NCBI GenBank assembly: GCA_009746045.1
Contig: RPFO01000080.1
Coordinates: 1,743,183-1,807,182 of the forward strand
Length of the DNA: 64,000 nucleotides
Reading direction: 5' to 3'
From: Mesostigma viride
Lineage: Eukaryota > Streptophyta > Mesostigmatophyceae > Mesostigmatales > Mesostigmataceae
Under the pieces are notes generated by a model. It did no database searches. It was not told where the DNA came from and saw nothing but the letters and a program-made list of their open reading frames with translations. How positions within the stretch are numbered: the first letter of the stretch is position 1; each line of letters starts with the position of its first letter. Below, one piece after another: positions 19,215-29,330 of the stretch. The position numbers were made by a program, and so were the translations under genes.

Positions 19215-21208
19215 AATGGCGTCCAATAGAGGGGATTTTATTCTTAGTGGATTGTTGGACGAGGAGAAGGCGAGGTTGCTGGCGGAGAATGCGAAAGAGC
19301 AGAGGAAAGCAGCGGAAGCCGTGCGTGGAAGATGAGGTAACGGGATGGAGTGTGGGCCCTGGCTTCTGGTTATGAAATGATGGCGGTTGCAGGCCAGCCG
19401 TGCTCGCTGGTAATGGGTGCGTGGTGTTGAAATCCAAGTTCTGCGCTTATTCTGTTCTTTGGTCAATGATTGAAGGGATGTCGCCTTGTTTTATTTTTGT
19501 GCATCTGCGTCCCGTCGTGACTGCCTCGTCATGGACGCCCAGGCGTAGAAGTTCGAACGAGGGAATGATTTTTCAAACGCCTGGATATGTTATGATAGTA
19601 CGAATAAATGGTAATGGGTAGAGGCGGCCAAAATTTTGTTGGAAGTGTGCCAACGCCGCTCATACGACTTGAACAACCCTAGGTATCTTAGGAAAAGGAA
19701 GCACGGATACGTCGGAGTGGAGGAAGAGGAAGACGATGACGATGGTGAAGACGGAGAGGTTTACAATGGAGGCCTTGAGAATGGGGAGACATTGAAGCAG
19801 GAGAGCAGGCTAGCGGTGAGTGGCCCGTCATGAATTACATTGTGGTTGCAGTTGTTAGCGAGGTGTGTTGATTGCTTCTTGCCGCGGGTAATCGCTAGCG
19901 TGCATAACCTTCTTTTTTCAACAGGTGTTCTGGTGCATTGACTGCCGCAAAGCAATTAATGGGACTGATTATGCATGTGCCTATCATGCCGTTTGGGAAT
20001 CATACTGTCATTGCCAACATTTCGTGTTTAGAAGGCGCGCCTTCAGAAGCATAATCAGCACCGCACGAACCAGGTGCTGAAGGCGTGCTTGGAGAGGAAG
20101 GGGTATAAAGTGCGCATGACCGCATCGAAGAAGAAGAAGCAGCAGGTCCGAATCGGGCAAGACCATGATAACCGAGCCAGCATTGGCTTTCGTGCATGCA
20201 GTACATGGTGCGGCGCAGGCAGTGAATGCTGCATCGATTGCAGCGGTGCAGCCTGTGGCCATGGCGGTGCAGGGCGCGGGTCCTGATGTGTGGGCGTTGG
20301 CGAAGCAGATTCACGATGCTGTCATGGCCACGTTGTCAAGCCAAAGAATGGGTGTTGGTTCCAGTCAGGTGCCTCGCCCGGAGGAAGCTTTTCTGCTGTA
20401 AGCAGAGGTGCGGCATCAAGCATTTGCAATCGCCATGAGAGCAGTGGAGATGTCTGCGGGATTGGGAGATCGGCAGACAATTGCAGGAGGACATTGTGCG
20501 GTACGCTTGTAGGGTGGGAGCTGTGTTGTTCCGCTGCTAATGGACATGTGCCCCTGTAACCTCTTCCAGGCTACTATCTGCTATCCACCTCTTCAGGCTT
20601 GAAAAGTAAATTGCTGTACGGTTCACGATTGGCATGGCTTGACATGCACGCGTCCTTGACTGTGGTCTGCATGGGTTTGGGGTTTAGCGGTTTACATCAG
20701 ACTCTGCTGTGTATCTGCTTAATCAGCCGACGTGTCACATGGGGACAGCAACGGCGCTGGGATGCAGCCCGGTGTGAATGCGAGTAAGGTACGCGCTGTC
20801 ATGCATGGCGGATGGGGCGTGGAAGCCACGACCCACGTTTTTGTGTGTGCACGGGGGGCTAGGGGGCAAGTCATTGTGTTGCTGCCATCCATATGGCCAT
20901 GGATATGCGGGAAGCTTTCCCTGTACATACCCATACTTAATGATGCATGGACTGGTTGTGACAGCCAAGGGGTTAGCTGTCGTGGGTTTGCTGAGTGATC
21001 ATGGCAGTCTGCTAGGCTGGTGCTAGAACAGCCATAGCGCGGTTACTGCTATGTCTTGCCCGTGCTAACTGATGCTGCAGCCATGCGTGGAGCGCGAATC
21101 GTCCCGTGAGGAGAAGGAGGAGGCGGGGCCGGTGCACCCATGGGCAGGGCCGGAGAAGAAGGACGCGGAGCACCCAGTGTGGGAGAAGGAGAAGGCGGGG
21201 AAGCACTG
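19215..21208 (+). pseudogene. decayed, apparently intron-containing gene, unknown function
   Basis: Coding-like pieces separated by splice-like signals. One starts at ATG 19215 (MASNRGDFILSGLLDEEKAR). A second at about 19625-19814 is acidic and ends at GCTAGCG followed by GTGAGT; after a pyrimidine-rich acceptor (TTCTTTTTTCAACAG near 19924) it continues in frame as VFWCIDCRKAINGTDYACAY. A third at about 20147-20510 (MITEPALAFVHAVHGAAQ, then after an in-frame TAA AEVRHQAFAIAMRAVEM) is clearly protein-like. A last exon-like piece starts after GATGCTGCAG near 21080 and ends with TGA 21206-21208. No family recognised. The TAA and missing links suggest decay or mis-joined exons. Confidence 0.35.
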
Positions 21209-21485
21209 AAGCTCCACCCCATGTCAGGCCTCTAGTATAGGTGCCAGTTAACTAAACCCATGCACGTGCAGGTTGTAGCTCAGACTGTATTTAAAATCAT
21301 ATGCCCCTTTTCAGGTATATGTGTAACAGTGACTCCCAACGGATATATGTTCCTAATTTATTAAATTCTTACTGAATAATTGTTGTCTTTATGAACCCAT
21401 GAAGAGCAAAGCCCGGTGGGGAGTACATCACAACGGTATGAAAGTGCCAAAAACCTACCTTATAAGCCCTGCATGGAGCAGTTTC

Positions 21486-22159
21486 AGTCCAAACATGCTA
21501 GATATTGGTAGGGAGTATGTTCAGGACACTAATAGAAGGAATTCAACTTTGCAGATTTTTCTGACCTCGTTTGGTCTATTTTTGGCATGCCTATTTTTAG
21601 CGTTTTTCCAGTTTTTAATATATAAACAAATACCTTATAATATGAAAATAAAGAGCTCCTGACCTGGCTGCTTGCAAGTAGACTGATCCTCATGAGTACC
21701 AACTAAGCACCAAATCCCATGGTCATCTGACCCCTTTTGGTGACAAACTGCCACCAAATGCTAGCAAAAACGCGTGTTTTTTGCGTTTTTCACCACATAT
21801 AGTTGCAGTTTCCATACAAGTAAGTCCAAACATGCTAGATATTGGTAGGGAGTATGTTCAGGACACTAATAGAAGGAATTCAACTTTGCAGATTTTTCTG
21901 ACCTCGGTTGGTCTATTTTTGGCATGCCTATTTTTAGCGTTTTTCCAGTTTTTAATATATAAACAAATACCTTATAATATGAAAATAAAGAGCTCCTGAC
22001 CTGGCTGCTTGCAAGTAGACTGATCCTCATGAGTACCAACTAAGCACCAAATCCCATGGTCATCTGACCCCTTTTGGTGACAAACTGCCACCAAATGCTA
22101 GCAAAAACGCGTGTTTTTTGCGTTTTTCACCACATATAGTTGCAGTTTCCATACAAGAC
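21486..22159. repeat. two tandem copies of a 337-bp unit
   Basis: 21486-21822 is repeated as 21823-22159 with only about one or two differences seen. Each copy contains an AT-rich stretch, GCTAGCAAAAACGCGTG and TTTTTCACCACA. The sequence before it (21209-21485) shows no gene. Confidence 0.88.
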
Positions 22160-22620
22160 GTGCTCAATTGAGGCGGGAAATTTACATGCGTGCTAAACAT
22201 CAGTAGCGTAGACCATGCACAAGAATTCAGGTCCATAACATTTCATTTGTTGACAATTTGCTTGAAAATGCTAGCAAAAACGCGTGTTTTTCGCCTTTTT
22301 CACCACAACTCCTTGCATTTTCCATTTACTGTGTGCCCAGTTGAGGCTGAAAATTTGCATGCATGCTAAACATTGCTATTTTAGACAATGAACGAAAATC
22401 CAGGTCAATCCAGTGTCATTTGATGGTAGCTTATCAGCAAATGTTACAAAAAAAACGAGATTTTCGCCTTTTTCTCCACAATTCATTGCAGTTTTCATAT
22501 AAGATGTGCTCAGTTGAGGCTGGAAATTTGCATGCATGCTTAACATTACAATTTTAGACAGTGCATGAAAATTCAGGTCAAGCAGGTGTCATTTGGTTGA
22601 GTAATACATCCAACACATGC
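22160..22620. repeat. diverged tandem repeats of about 175 bp
   Basis: Three diverged copies related to the end of the 337-bp unit: each has GTGCTCAATTGAGG or a variant, AAATTTGCATGCATGCTAAACAT, and a GCAAAAACGCG-TTTTTCGCC-TTTTTCACCACA core. They look like an old satellite from which the 337-bp unit grew. 22621-22969 shows no gene. Confidence 0.7.
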
Positions 22621-22969
22621 CAGTTTCGCTTCTAAAGCGCTCACGGATTGAGCAGCCCTCCATAGTAAAATATGGTCAACTCCCATTTATACGGTTTGGT
22701 AACTATAAAACCTTTCATCCATGATGCAATACAACTTTGTGACATGTGCATAAACAATAATTTATTCATATAAACATGGGCTGGACCCAGCTGGCTACAT
22801 GCCCAAGTGGCCACGCTGAGGCGGTTCCAATGGAGGGGCTTGCTGAAAATAACATTGGCAGCTGCCACACGGGCTAGAAAGATTATTCTACACCCACAGC
22901 ATGCACAGTAGTCCTAAACCCTGCCTGGATATGCAACAATCATCGCATACCAGCCATGAGGGTTGACTG

Positions 22970-24619
22970 TCACTCGGCCGGTGGCATGGCGGCGATGCGT
23001 TTGCGCGCCCTCATTTCGGTGTCACTAGGGGGGAGTGCCACCTTCTTGGACAGGTGTTGCCTGACCTTGTCCGCCTTCATGCCTTGCATCAACATGCCCA
23101 CCGCCATGTTCTTGCCCTTGGCGTCAGTGCCCAGCTTTGAGCGGTGGTTGGTGCAGGCCTTGGCCTCGGTCTTGCGCACGGAGTGCATGTGCTCCAGCCC
23201 CTCTTGAGAGAAGAGGCGCAGGTCCCCAAACTTGAGGACCTGGGAGGGGATGTGGCAAACAAGATCATGCATGTACGTTGTCACAGCCTCAGGCGTGGCA
23301 ATTTTCAAGAAAGCATTGAAAAAAACCTCTGCCTGCTCGTACACCAGATCAGCCTTCGCTGCCCTGTTGGGCCCCCCCGGTCCATCGTCCTGGAATTCTG
23401 CGTCAGAGAGTGTGCTCCACAGCAAACCCATGCTCTGCCAGGCAAACAGAATGTTATTCTTGCTTCCCGTGAGAATGTCCCCCAGTTTGTTCACGCATGT
23501 CTCATACTTGTCTAGCAAGGAGATGGCCTCCCTGCCTACTATGTTGGGTTTCTCGGGAGCTCTAGCCGTGGCACTCTTGGAGGTGGCCTTCACGTGCTTG
23601 GCCTTGAGGTACACCCCACACTCCTCGTGCAATGTTTTGAGCATCTCCTCCTCCTGGCTTTTCAGCAAGTTTGCCAGCAGGGTGTGGTCAACTAGGGAGC
23701 ACACGACATTGAGCAGGAGGTGGAGGATGCAATCAGGGTGGTCGTCGTGCTCGATGGGAAGAATGGGGGTGCAGCCCCACCGCTGGCCATAGTGATCTAA
23801 GGCATGTGCAGCAGCCTTGGTAGGGCTGGGCCAGGTACTTGCAAGCTGGGCCTGCGTGGTGAACTTGACGTTGCATCCTATGCACTTGAAGGGCCCTTGC
23901 TTCTCGATATCCCAGACGTGGGCCAGCTGGCAGGCTATGGTTGCGGTGCGCAGGGGGTATTTCTTGGACTCTTCCAGGTAGCCGAACTTGGCTTTAGGGC
24001 AGAGGCATTTGTTGCAGGGGAATGTATGTGCGCATGTGCTCTGCCCCCTTTCAGCGTTGACGTAGTGCTTGTCTCCCCCCCCTATCACCCTTGTCAGGGG
24101 CACCACCCTAAGTGCGTCGGGGAGAAAGATGCCCTTGTCCTTCATGATGGTGAGCAACTCCCCCAACGTACGCGTGAATGCACCCTTTAACACATCGTGG
24201 TTGCTGTCACAGCCCTTGTACACGGCCACAGCGCACAAATTGAAAGGCGACTGGGCCTTCACCATGAGCTTCAGGTGGGGATCGCTGGGTGTGATGTTGG
24301 CGGCTATGGTGGTCTGACTACAGCCACGGGTGAGGTGGGCTCCATCTACATGGATCTGAATATCAAACCCACCCGCCAGGTCCAGCTGCACATCGCACAC
24401 CTTCTCTATGTGCGTGATGGCTTCAATGACTCCCGCCTCTAGGCTGGCACTAACAAAGGTACCATCCTCATTCTGCTCCATACCCTTAGCTTCAGCAATC
24501 TCGTCAGCCAGTTTGTGCAGCTCATAGTTGGTGGGCCACTCAGGGAAGGGCACACCTTTCACGAGTTCCCGTGGCACCCATTCCCCCCTCTCCTCGTCCC
24601 ATGTGTGACTGAGGGCCAT
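22970..24619 (-). CDS. large unknown protein, probable transposon gene
   Basis: An intact 549-codon ORF with ATG at 24619. Notable parts: FDIQIHVDGAHLTRG in the first third; two CX2C pairs, CNKCLCPKAKF and FKCIGCNVKF, that could bind zinc; HPDCILHLLLNVVCSLVDH; and near the end YMHDLVCHIPSQVL followed by FSQEGLEHMHSVRK. The layout, with an early Asp after hydrophobic residues, a zinc part and a late FSQEGLEH box, resembles uncharacterised transposon-type proteins of algae and invertebrates as I remember them, but I cannot name a superfamily. The partner ORF ends 22 bp upstream on the same strand. Confidence 0.45.
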   Translation of the reverse strand: MALSHTWDEERGEWVPRELVKGVPFPEWPTNYELHKLADEIAEAKGMEQNEDGTFVSASLEAGVIEAITHIEKVCDVQLDLAGGFDIQIHVDGAHLTRGCSQTTIAANITPSDPHLKLMVKAQSPFNLCAVAVYKGCDSNHDVLKGAFTRTLGELLTIMKDKGIFLPDALRVVPLTRVIGGGDKHYVNAERGQSTCAHTFPCNKCLCPKAKFGYLEESKKYPLRTATIACQLAHVWDIEKQGPFKCIGCNVKFTTQAQLASTWPSPTKAAAHALDHYGQRWGCTPILPIEHDDHPDCILHLLLNVVCSLVDHTLLANLLKSQEEEMLKTLHEECGVYLKAKHVKATSKSATARAPEKPNIVGREAISLLDKYETCVNKLGDILTGSKNNILFAWQSMGLLWSTLSDAEFQDDGPGGPNRAAKADLVYEQAEVFFNAFLKIATPEAVTTYMHDLVCHIPSQVLKFGDLRLFSQEGLEHMHSVRKTEAKACTNHRSKLGTDAKGKNMAVGMLMQGMKADKVRQHLSKKVALPPSDTEMRARKRIAAMPPAE

Positions 24620-24641
24620 CCTAAGTAGGTATACATTCCTC

Positions 24642-25386
24642 CTACTGAGCCTGAACCTCTTGCATGATGAGGCACATCAACAACTCGGGATCCCATGCAG
24701 CCTCCATCTTGGCCTTAAGCTCCCTAGCCAACGACGTGGCAGTGCCAGACTGCTCAAGCACAGCTCTGGCTATCTCAGGGTTTGCCTCGAAATATGCTAC
24801 CAAAGCCTCCACCTTCAGCTGGCCGCCATCGTACCGAGAATCCAAAAACCTCTGCACATCTCCCGTGAGCCGCCTGGCCACCCTACCATCGTTGGTGTCA
24901 ACGGATGCTGCAAGGCCAACAGCCCTCTTCTTCACCCTTGTGTGCACGGTGGCCTTCCCTTGGCCCTTGCCCTTGCCAGCATTAAGGATACCCCTGTAGG
25001 TGCTGCCACGCTCCCAGCCATCCTTGACCTTCTGCCTTAGAAGCTCTTCCAACTCATGCACTCGTACAACCAAGCGGCTAGCACTAGCTTTTGCCTCATC
25101 CCTCTCTTTGGTGAGAACTGCAATCCTGTCTTCCAGCTTAGCAATTATGCGTGGTGGTGCAATGGCTTCTGGGTGAGTGCCGGCAGTGGCATTGGGAGTA
25201 GGGGGGGCTGAACATGTGAGTGTTGGTGCTGCCTTCTTTACAAACAACCCCCCCGCACCCCTGGCACTGTAGAGGTTGGCCATGTGGCTTGCTAAGGGCT
25301 GCCCACATCTGCACACATGCAGCCATGCATCATAGGGACAAAAACAGGCACAAGCATCGCACAAGAAATGAGAAATCAAGTGACAC
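24642..25386 (-). CDS. coiled-coil protein, partner of the 22970 gene, possibly truncated
   Basis: ATG at 25283 gives a 213-codon protein with a coiled coil (AKLEDRIAVLTKERDEAKAS, RVHELEELLRQKV), a basic middle (KGKGQGKATVHTRVKKR) and a helical end. The same frame is open upstream and is Cys-rich there (CDACACFCPYD, HVCRCGQPLASH), stopping being unique exactly at 25386, where the terminal repeat of the tyrosine-recombinase element begins. The N-terminus may therefore have been cut off by that insertion. Alternatively GTGTGCAG at about 25313-25320 is a splice acceptor. It ends 22 bp before the next ORF, so the two probably belong to one mobile unit. Confidence 0.4.
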
Positions 25387-25583
25387 ATCCATTTCTGGCC
25401 TTGCCTTGCTTTGCATGCATCACCACAAAACATCAAATTTATTACAATATGTGTGCTAGCTCTATACGGTGGAATAACACAGACATGTCTACCAGATGGC
25501 AACACGGCCATCTGTATGCTAGGGTGAGCACACTATGTGAATGTGCAGGGCCAGCCCACAGCAGCTGTGCCCCTGCTCTACCC
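25387..25583 (-). repeat. split direct repeat A, distal copy
   Basis: 197 bp, identical by eye to 25814-26010. Starts ATCCATTTCTGGCC and ends TGCTCTACCC on the plus strand. It marks the outer end of the element. Confidence 0.9.
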
Positions 25584-25607
25584 CTTTTGCCAGGGTGGGT
25601 GGGTGGG

Positions 25608-25815
25608 AGGCAAAAGAAACAACCTGCTTCCCTAGAATGGAAGCCCACCCTTTATAGCAACCACCTCTCCAGCCAACCCCTACCTGGGTGGCTGGGGTAC
25701 GGGTGCCAGCACAAAAAATATTTTTTCTAAAATTATTTTTTCTTTGGTGCTATACGGCGTTGCATTCTCCGCTCAGCAGGTTAGTCATAGATAAAATGAG
25801 CATAGCTCACCAAAT
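25608..25815 (-). repeat. split direct repeat B, internal copy
   Basis: 208 bp, matching 30497-30705 except for one missing C in the CTTTGGTG segment. It overlaps the first bases of the internal A copy at the junction AAAT/ATCC. Confidence 0.9.
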
Positions 25816-26010
25816 CCATTTCTGGCCTTGCCTTGCTTTGCATGCATCACCACAAAACATCAAATTTATTACAATATGTGTGCTAGCTCTATACGGTGGA
25901 ATAACACAGACATGTCTACCAGATGGCAACACGGCCATCTGTATGCTAGGGTGAGCACACTATGTGAATGTGCAGGGCCAGCCCACAGCAGCTGTGCCCC
26001 TGCTCTACCC
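25814..26010 (-). repeat. split direct repeat A, internal copy
   Basis: 197 bp, second copy of 25387-25583, lying directly after repeat B and next to the recombinase end of the coding region. Confidence 0.9.
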
Positions 26011-26205
26011 ACATCTCCTTACATGGCTAACAGCCGAAAATACGTAGGACATGCAAAAAAGAAAACTTAAACTACCTAGCTATGGGGGTACTTTGTCCCA
26101 ACCCAGGTTCACCCTCGGGTTAGTTAAACCATTTCCCCCCTGACCTCCCACACAAGGGTGAGGTCAGTTGATAGCTAAAAGACGAGAGATAAAAACAGGA
26201 GGACG

Positions 26206-26984
26206 TCAAAACTCGACGCCACCGAAGTGGCGCCGGAAAGCCGCTGGGTCAAAACCCAGGGCCTGAGCCCAGAGGGCGGGTGGGATGTCGCGCCCCAGGA
26301 GGCTGCGGTGGAGGCCAATGTAGCGCGTGACCGAGAGGGCCGAAGCCCACCGGCCGCGCAGCTGGATGGCCTCCGGCGACTCGCCAGCGATGGCGTCGTG
26401 CGTCGCCCCCCCATGCCGGAGGCTGTGAAAAGAAAACATCCCTGGGATGCCCATGCGGGCCTGCACAGCCTCCCACTGCTGCCTAGCCTGGCTGTACGTT
26501 AAGCCCGAAAGAGGAGTGCATCCGGGGGCTGGCCAGCCGTCAGACGTCGCAGGAGCCACAAAGAAAGTGGATCCCGGACGAGGACGTGCTGGGCCGCCCC
26601 CTGCGCAGTTTTGGGGTTGCGCAGCACAAGGGCACCGACCATGGGCCCTGGCTCGAGAAGGGGGTGGCCGGGATGAGCCACATCCCGAACCCGCAGCCCT
26701 AGCGCCTCGCTAATGCGTAAATACTGCTGGAAAGCAATAATAATCAACGCACTCAAATGCACCTGTCGACGTGAAACTAGCAACAGGGCAGTGAAATAGC
26801 AAAGGCGCCAGGGCATAGGCGGAGGGCTGACAGCCGGAACAAGCCGCTGCCAACCTGCTAGCAGGCGGTCCGCCAGTACCCAATTCCGAACAATGTCGGG
26901 GTAGTACAGGTGCAGACAGGCCTTGGCATGCTGGCATAAGGTACGCCCCCGCCCGCCCTGGCATGGTAGACAGCAGAAATCCAC
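26206..26984 (-). pseudogene. tyrosine recombinase of the DIRS/PAT-like element
   Basis: Two overlapping frames (26499-26984 and 26206-26559) together make a tyrosine recombinase: the first catalytic Arg in QQYLRISEALGLRVRD, then HSLRHGGAT (H-x-x-R), the RGRW position and the final Tyr in TRYIG. A frame break near 26530 separates them, and another links the first to the RT frame near 26960. This enzyme replaces integrase in DIRS-type elements and would insert a circular DNA intermediate by site-specific recombination. Confidence 0.82.
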
Positions 26985-29134
26985 TCACAGAAAATGGCTT
27001 CCGCGTCAGCTGGGTCGACAGGGCCAGGTGGCGCCCACGCCACGTAGACAGCCGCCGCACGCCGGTACGCTGGCAAGGTAGACACAGGGTTGACTGTGCC
27101 CTCCAAAAGTGCCAAGTCCCGAGGGCGTCGCGCCCCCTCAGGCCCAGGGTTGGGATGCACGTCACCACACCGGGTCAAGTCAGGAATCCAAGCGCCACGC
27201 CGACTGGCCTTGTCAGCTGGGTTGTGGTCGGTAGCCACCCAGACCCAGTGGCTCTGCGTGTCGCCAGCCAGTGACAGAGCGCAGTAGCGCCGAACCAGCT
27301 GGTTGAGGCGGTAGGAAGACGACCGCCCTCTGACAAACGCCCCCACCACAGCACTGGAGTCTACGAGCCGGACGACTCGCTTACCTCGACACGCCTTGGT
27401 CCGGCACGACCACTCGACCCCCTGTGTCGCAGCAATCGCCTCCTTGACGTTGATGTGGTTAGGCTGCCCCCGCCACCGGTAGGACAGTGCCGTACGCCAG
27501 TGGCCACTATCCAGCAGGCTGTAGTCCCCCTCCTCCATGCGCTCCAGGTCCCAGTCCTCCCCAGACGTTAAAGCTGTCGTCCGCCACCCCCGCGCTTCGC
27601 GCCGGGTCGCCAGCCGGGCACAATCGGCCCCAGGCAGGTCCCTGTAGACCACCCCACCGCCGGAGCCGCTCGCATCACTTGCGACGACCCGGTCAGAAAG
27701 GGGCCGGGCCCTGGCCGCCCTCAAAAAGGGGGCCAGGTCGATCGCCGCCTGAAGCTCCTGGCGGGCCCCCGCAGGGAGGCGCCAGCGGCGCCCAGGCAGG
27801 GAGGCATTCATGGCTGCTAGCAGCCGGTACGTCTCAGACCACACCGAAAGCATGGGGCGGCACAGCAGATGCATCCACACCCACTTCCCAAGCACAGAAC
27901 TAAGTTCGCGGTAGTATGTAAACCCGCGATCTAAGATTCTATGAGTAGCAGCGATAACTGCCACCACACGCTCAGGAACAGGCACCACGTCACCATCTCT
28001 TTGGTGAATGACACCCACCGCCTGCACACCAGTCTGCTCTGCTGTCGCCCGTACCACCTTGTCAGACTTCTGCACCAGCCCAACAGCGGCGTAGGCAGCC
28101 TGAACACGATCTAGCTGCTGATTCACCCCATCCACCGACGCACAGTGGGTGAAATGGAGGTCATCGATCGTCACAGCATGCATACCTTCCAGATCCTGCC
28201 GAGATTCGAAGCACGGCGAGGGCGCCAAGGGCGCAGCAGGGTCCTCCTCCAGCCTCAGCCGGACGGTCTCCCCCGCCTCGTTGGCCTCCGCCACCAGGAT
28301 CAGCGCGGACATGTTGATGCTCAGCCCACGACTAGCCTCCAACGGCGGCTTGGGGCCACAGCGGTACAACACAGACTGATGCACACACTGGGCCACGGCG
28401 ACGGCCAGCTTGTTGCCCATTGGCCAGCACAACATCCACGGCCACACCTTCCGACGAGCCCCACTCAGGCCCACCAGATCCGACCACACCGGCATCCACG
28501 CACAGTACCGCCGCATCCAAACTGGCAGGCGGAGTCTGTTGTAGTACGAATCCAAATCTGATACGCCCCCAAAAACATCCTCCCCAGCGCGCGTGGGCAA
28601 ATCGCAAATCACGCCAAGGTGTGGTAAAAAAGCGGGCATAGGATCTGGTAGTGGCATGTTGCCACGCCGGTTGTCCACAATCAGCCGTATACGGCCGTCG
28701 GGCTTTCCGACCCCAAAAGTACCGTTCACCATAGGCGGCTCCTCCTCAAAAAATCCACCCAAAATCCCCCTCTCCACACACACCGTGCAAACCCGCGCGA
28801 ACTCCTCCATGCTACACCCCCGCGAGATCCGCATCGACTTCTGCAAGATCCGCTCTGCTGGGCTCAGCGTCCGTACCATCCTACTCTCATCATTCAAAAT
28901 TGCTCCCCAAGAGGGGGGTAGTAAGTTCAGCACATCCACTTGGCCACCTTCCCCCGGACCAGGCAAAGCCAAGCGTGCGGCCACTAACGGTTCGTAAGGG
29001 GCTCCTTCAGCATATTCACCCCCATCCACTACAGATCCTGCCATTGCCGCTACGGAACCACCGTTCCGGCGGACAAAGGACCTGCAAGCATCATCGATCC
29101 CATCTAGGGCCGCCTGCTGCAGAGGCCCGGGCAC
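26858..29134 (-). CDS. DIRS-type reverse transcriptase and RNase H with 2A-like motif
   Basis: A 758-codon frame. RT motifs: GRIRLIVDNRRGN, VSDLDSYYNRLRLP with the first Asp, GNKLAVAVAQ, and the catalytic box TIDDLHF (about 28149-28172). RNase H motifs: ASDASGSGGGVVY, NHINVKEAIAA, RLVDSSAVVGAF and WVATDHNPADKASR, the pattern typical of DIRS elements. Shortly after RNase H is CGDVHPNPGP (about 27140-27169), a 2A-like ribosome-skipping motif with His in place of the usual Glu. It would separate RT-RNase H from the recombinase. The last residues (CTCTTPTLFG onward) lie past a frame break. Confidence 0.83.
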   Translation of the reverse strand: MPGPLQQAALDGIDDACRSFVRRNGGSVAAMAGSVVDGGEYAEGAPYEPLVAARLALPGPGEGGQVDVLNLLPPSWGAILNDESRMVRTLSPAERILQKSMRISRGCSMEEFARVCTVCVERGILGGFFEEEPPMVNGTFGVGKPDGRIRLIVDNRRGNMPLPDPMPAFLPHLGVICDLPTRAGEDVFGGVSDLDSYYNRLRLPVWMRRYCAWMPVWSDLVGLSGARRKVWPWMLCWPMGNKLAVAVAQCVHQSVLYRCGPKPPLEASRGLSINMSALILVAEANEAGETVRLRLEEDPAAPLAPSPCFESRQDLEGMHAVTIDDLHFTHCASVDGVNQQLDRVQAAYAAVGLVQKSDKVVRATAEQTGVQAVGVIHQRDGDVVPVPERVVAVIAATHRILDRGFTYYRELSSVLGKWVWMHLLCRPMLSVWSETYRLLAAMNASLPGRRWRLPAGARQELQAAIDLAPFLRAARARPLSDRVVASDASGSGGGVVYRDLPGADCARLATRREARGWRTTALTSGEDWDLERMEEGDYSLLDSGHWRTALSYRWRGQPNHINVKEAIAATQGVEWSCRTKACRGKRVVRLVDSSAVVGAFVRGRSSSYRLNQLVRRYCALSLAGDTQSHWVWVATDHNPADKASRRGAWIPDLTRCGDVHPNPGPEGARRPRDLALLEGTVNPVSTLPAYRRAAAVYVAWAPPGPVDPADAEAIFCEWISAVYHARAGGGVPYASMPRPVCTCTTPTLFGIGYWRTAC

Positions 29135-29330
29135 ACGGGCTGAATCTACAGCAGGCGGGTCTCGCCCCCCCCCCCCATCCAGTTTAACGCCCTAACCGTC
29201 TGACAGGCTAGTGTGCGAGCATTAAAAGCCCGACTCATCCTATCGCGCCTACGGCCTGAGCGTACCTGCTGCCACCAGTCACGAGGTGGCAGGGGTGCTG
29301 GAAGAGGTAGTGGAAGAAGGCACCGCTCCC

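Noticed and set aside
21486-22620. CRISPR-like array
   Set aside because: Units are 175-337 bp, adjacent and without unique spacers; this is satellite-type tandem repetition in a eukaryote.
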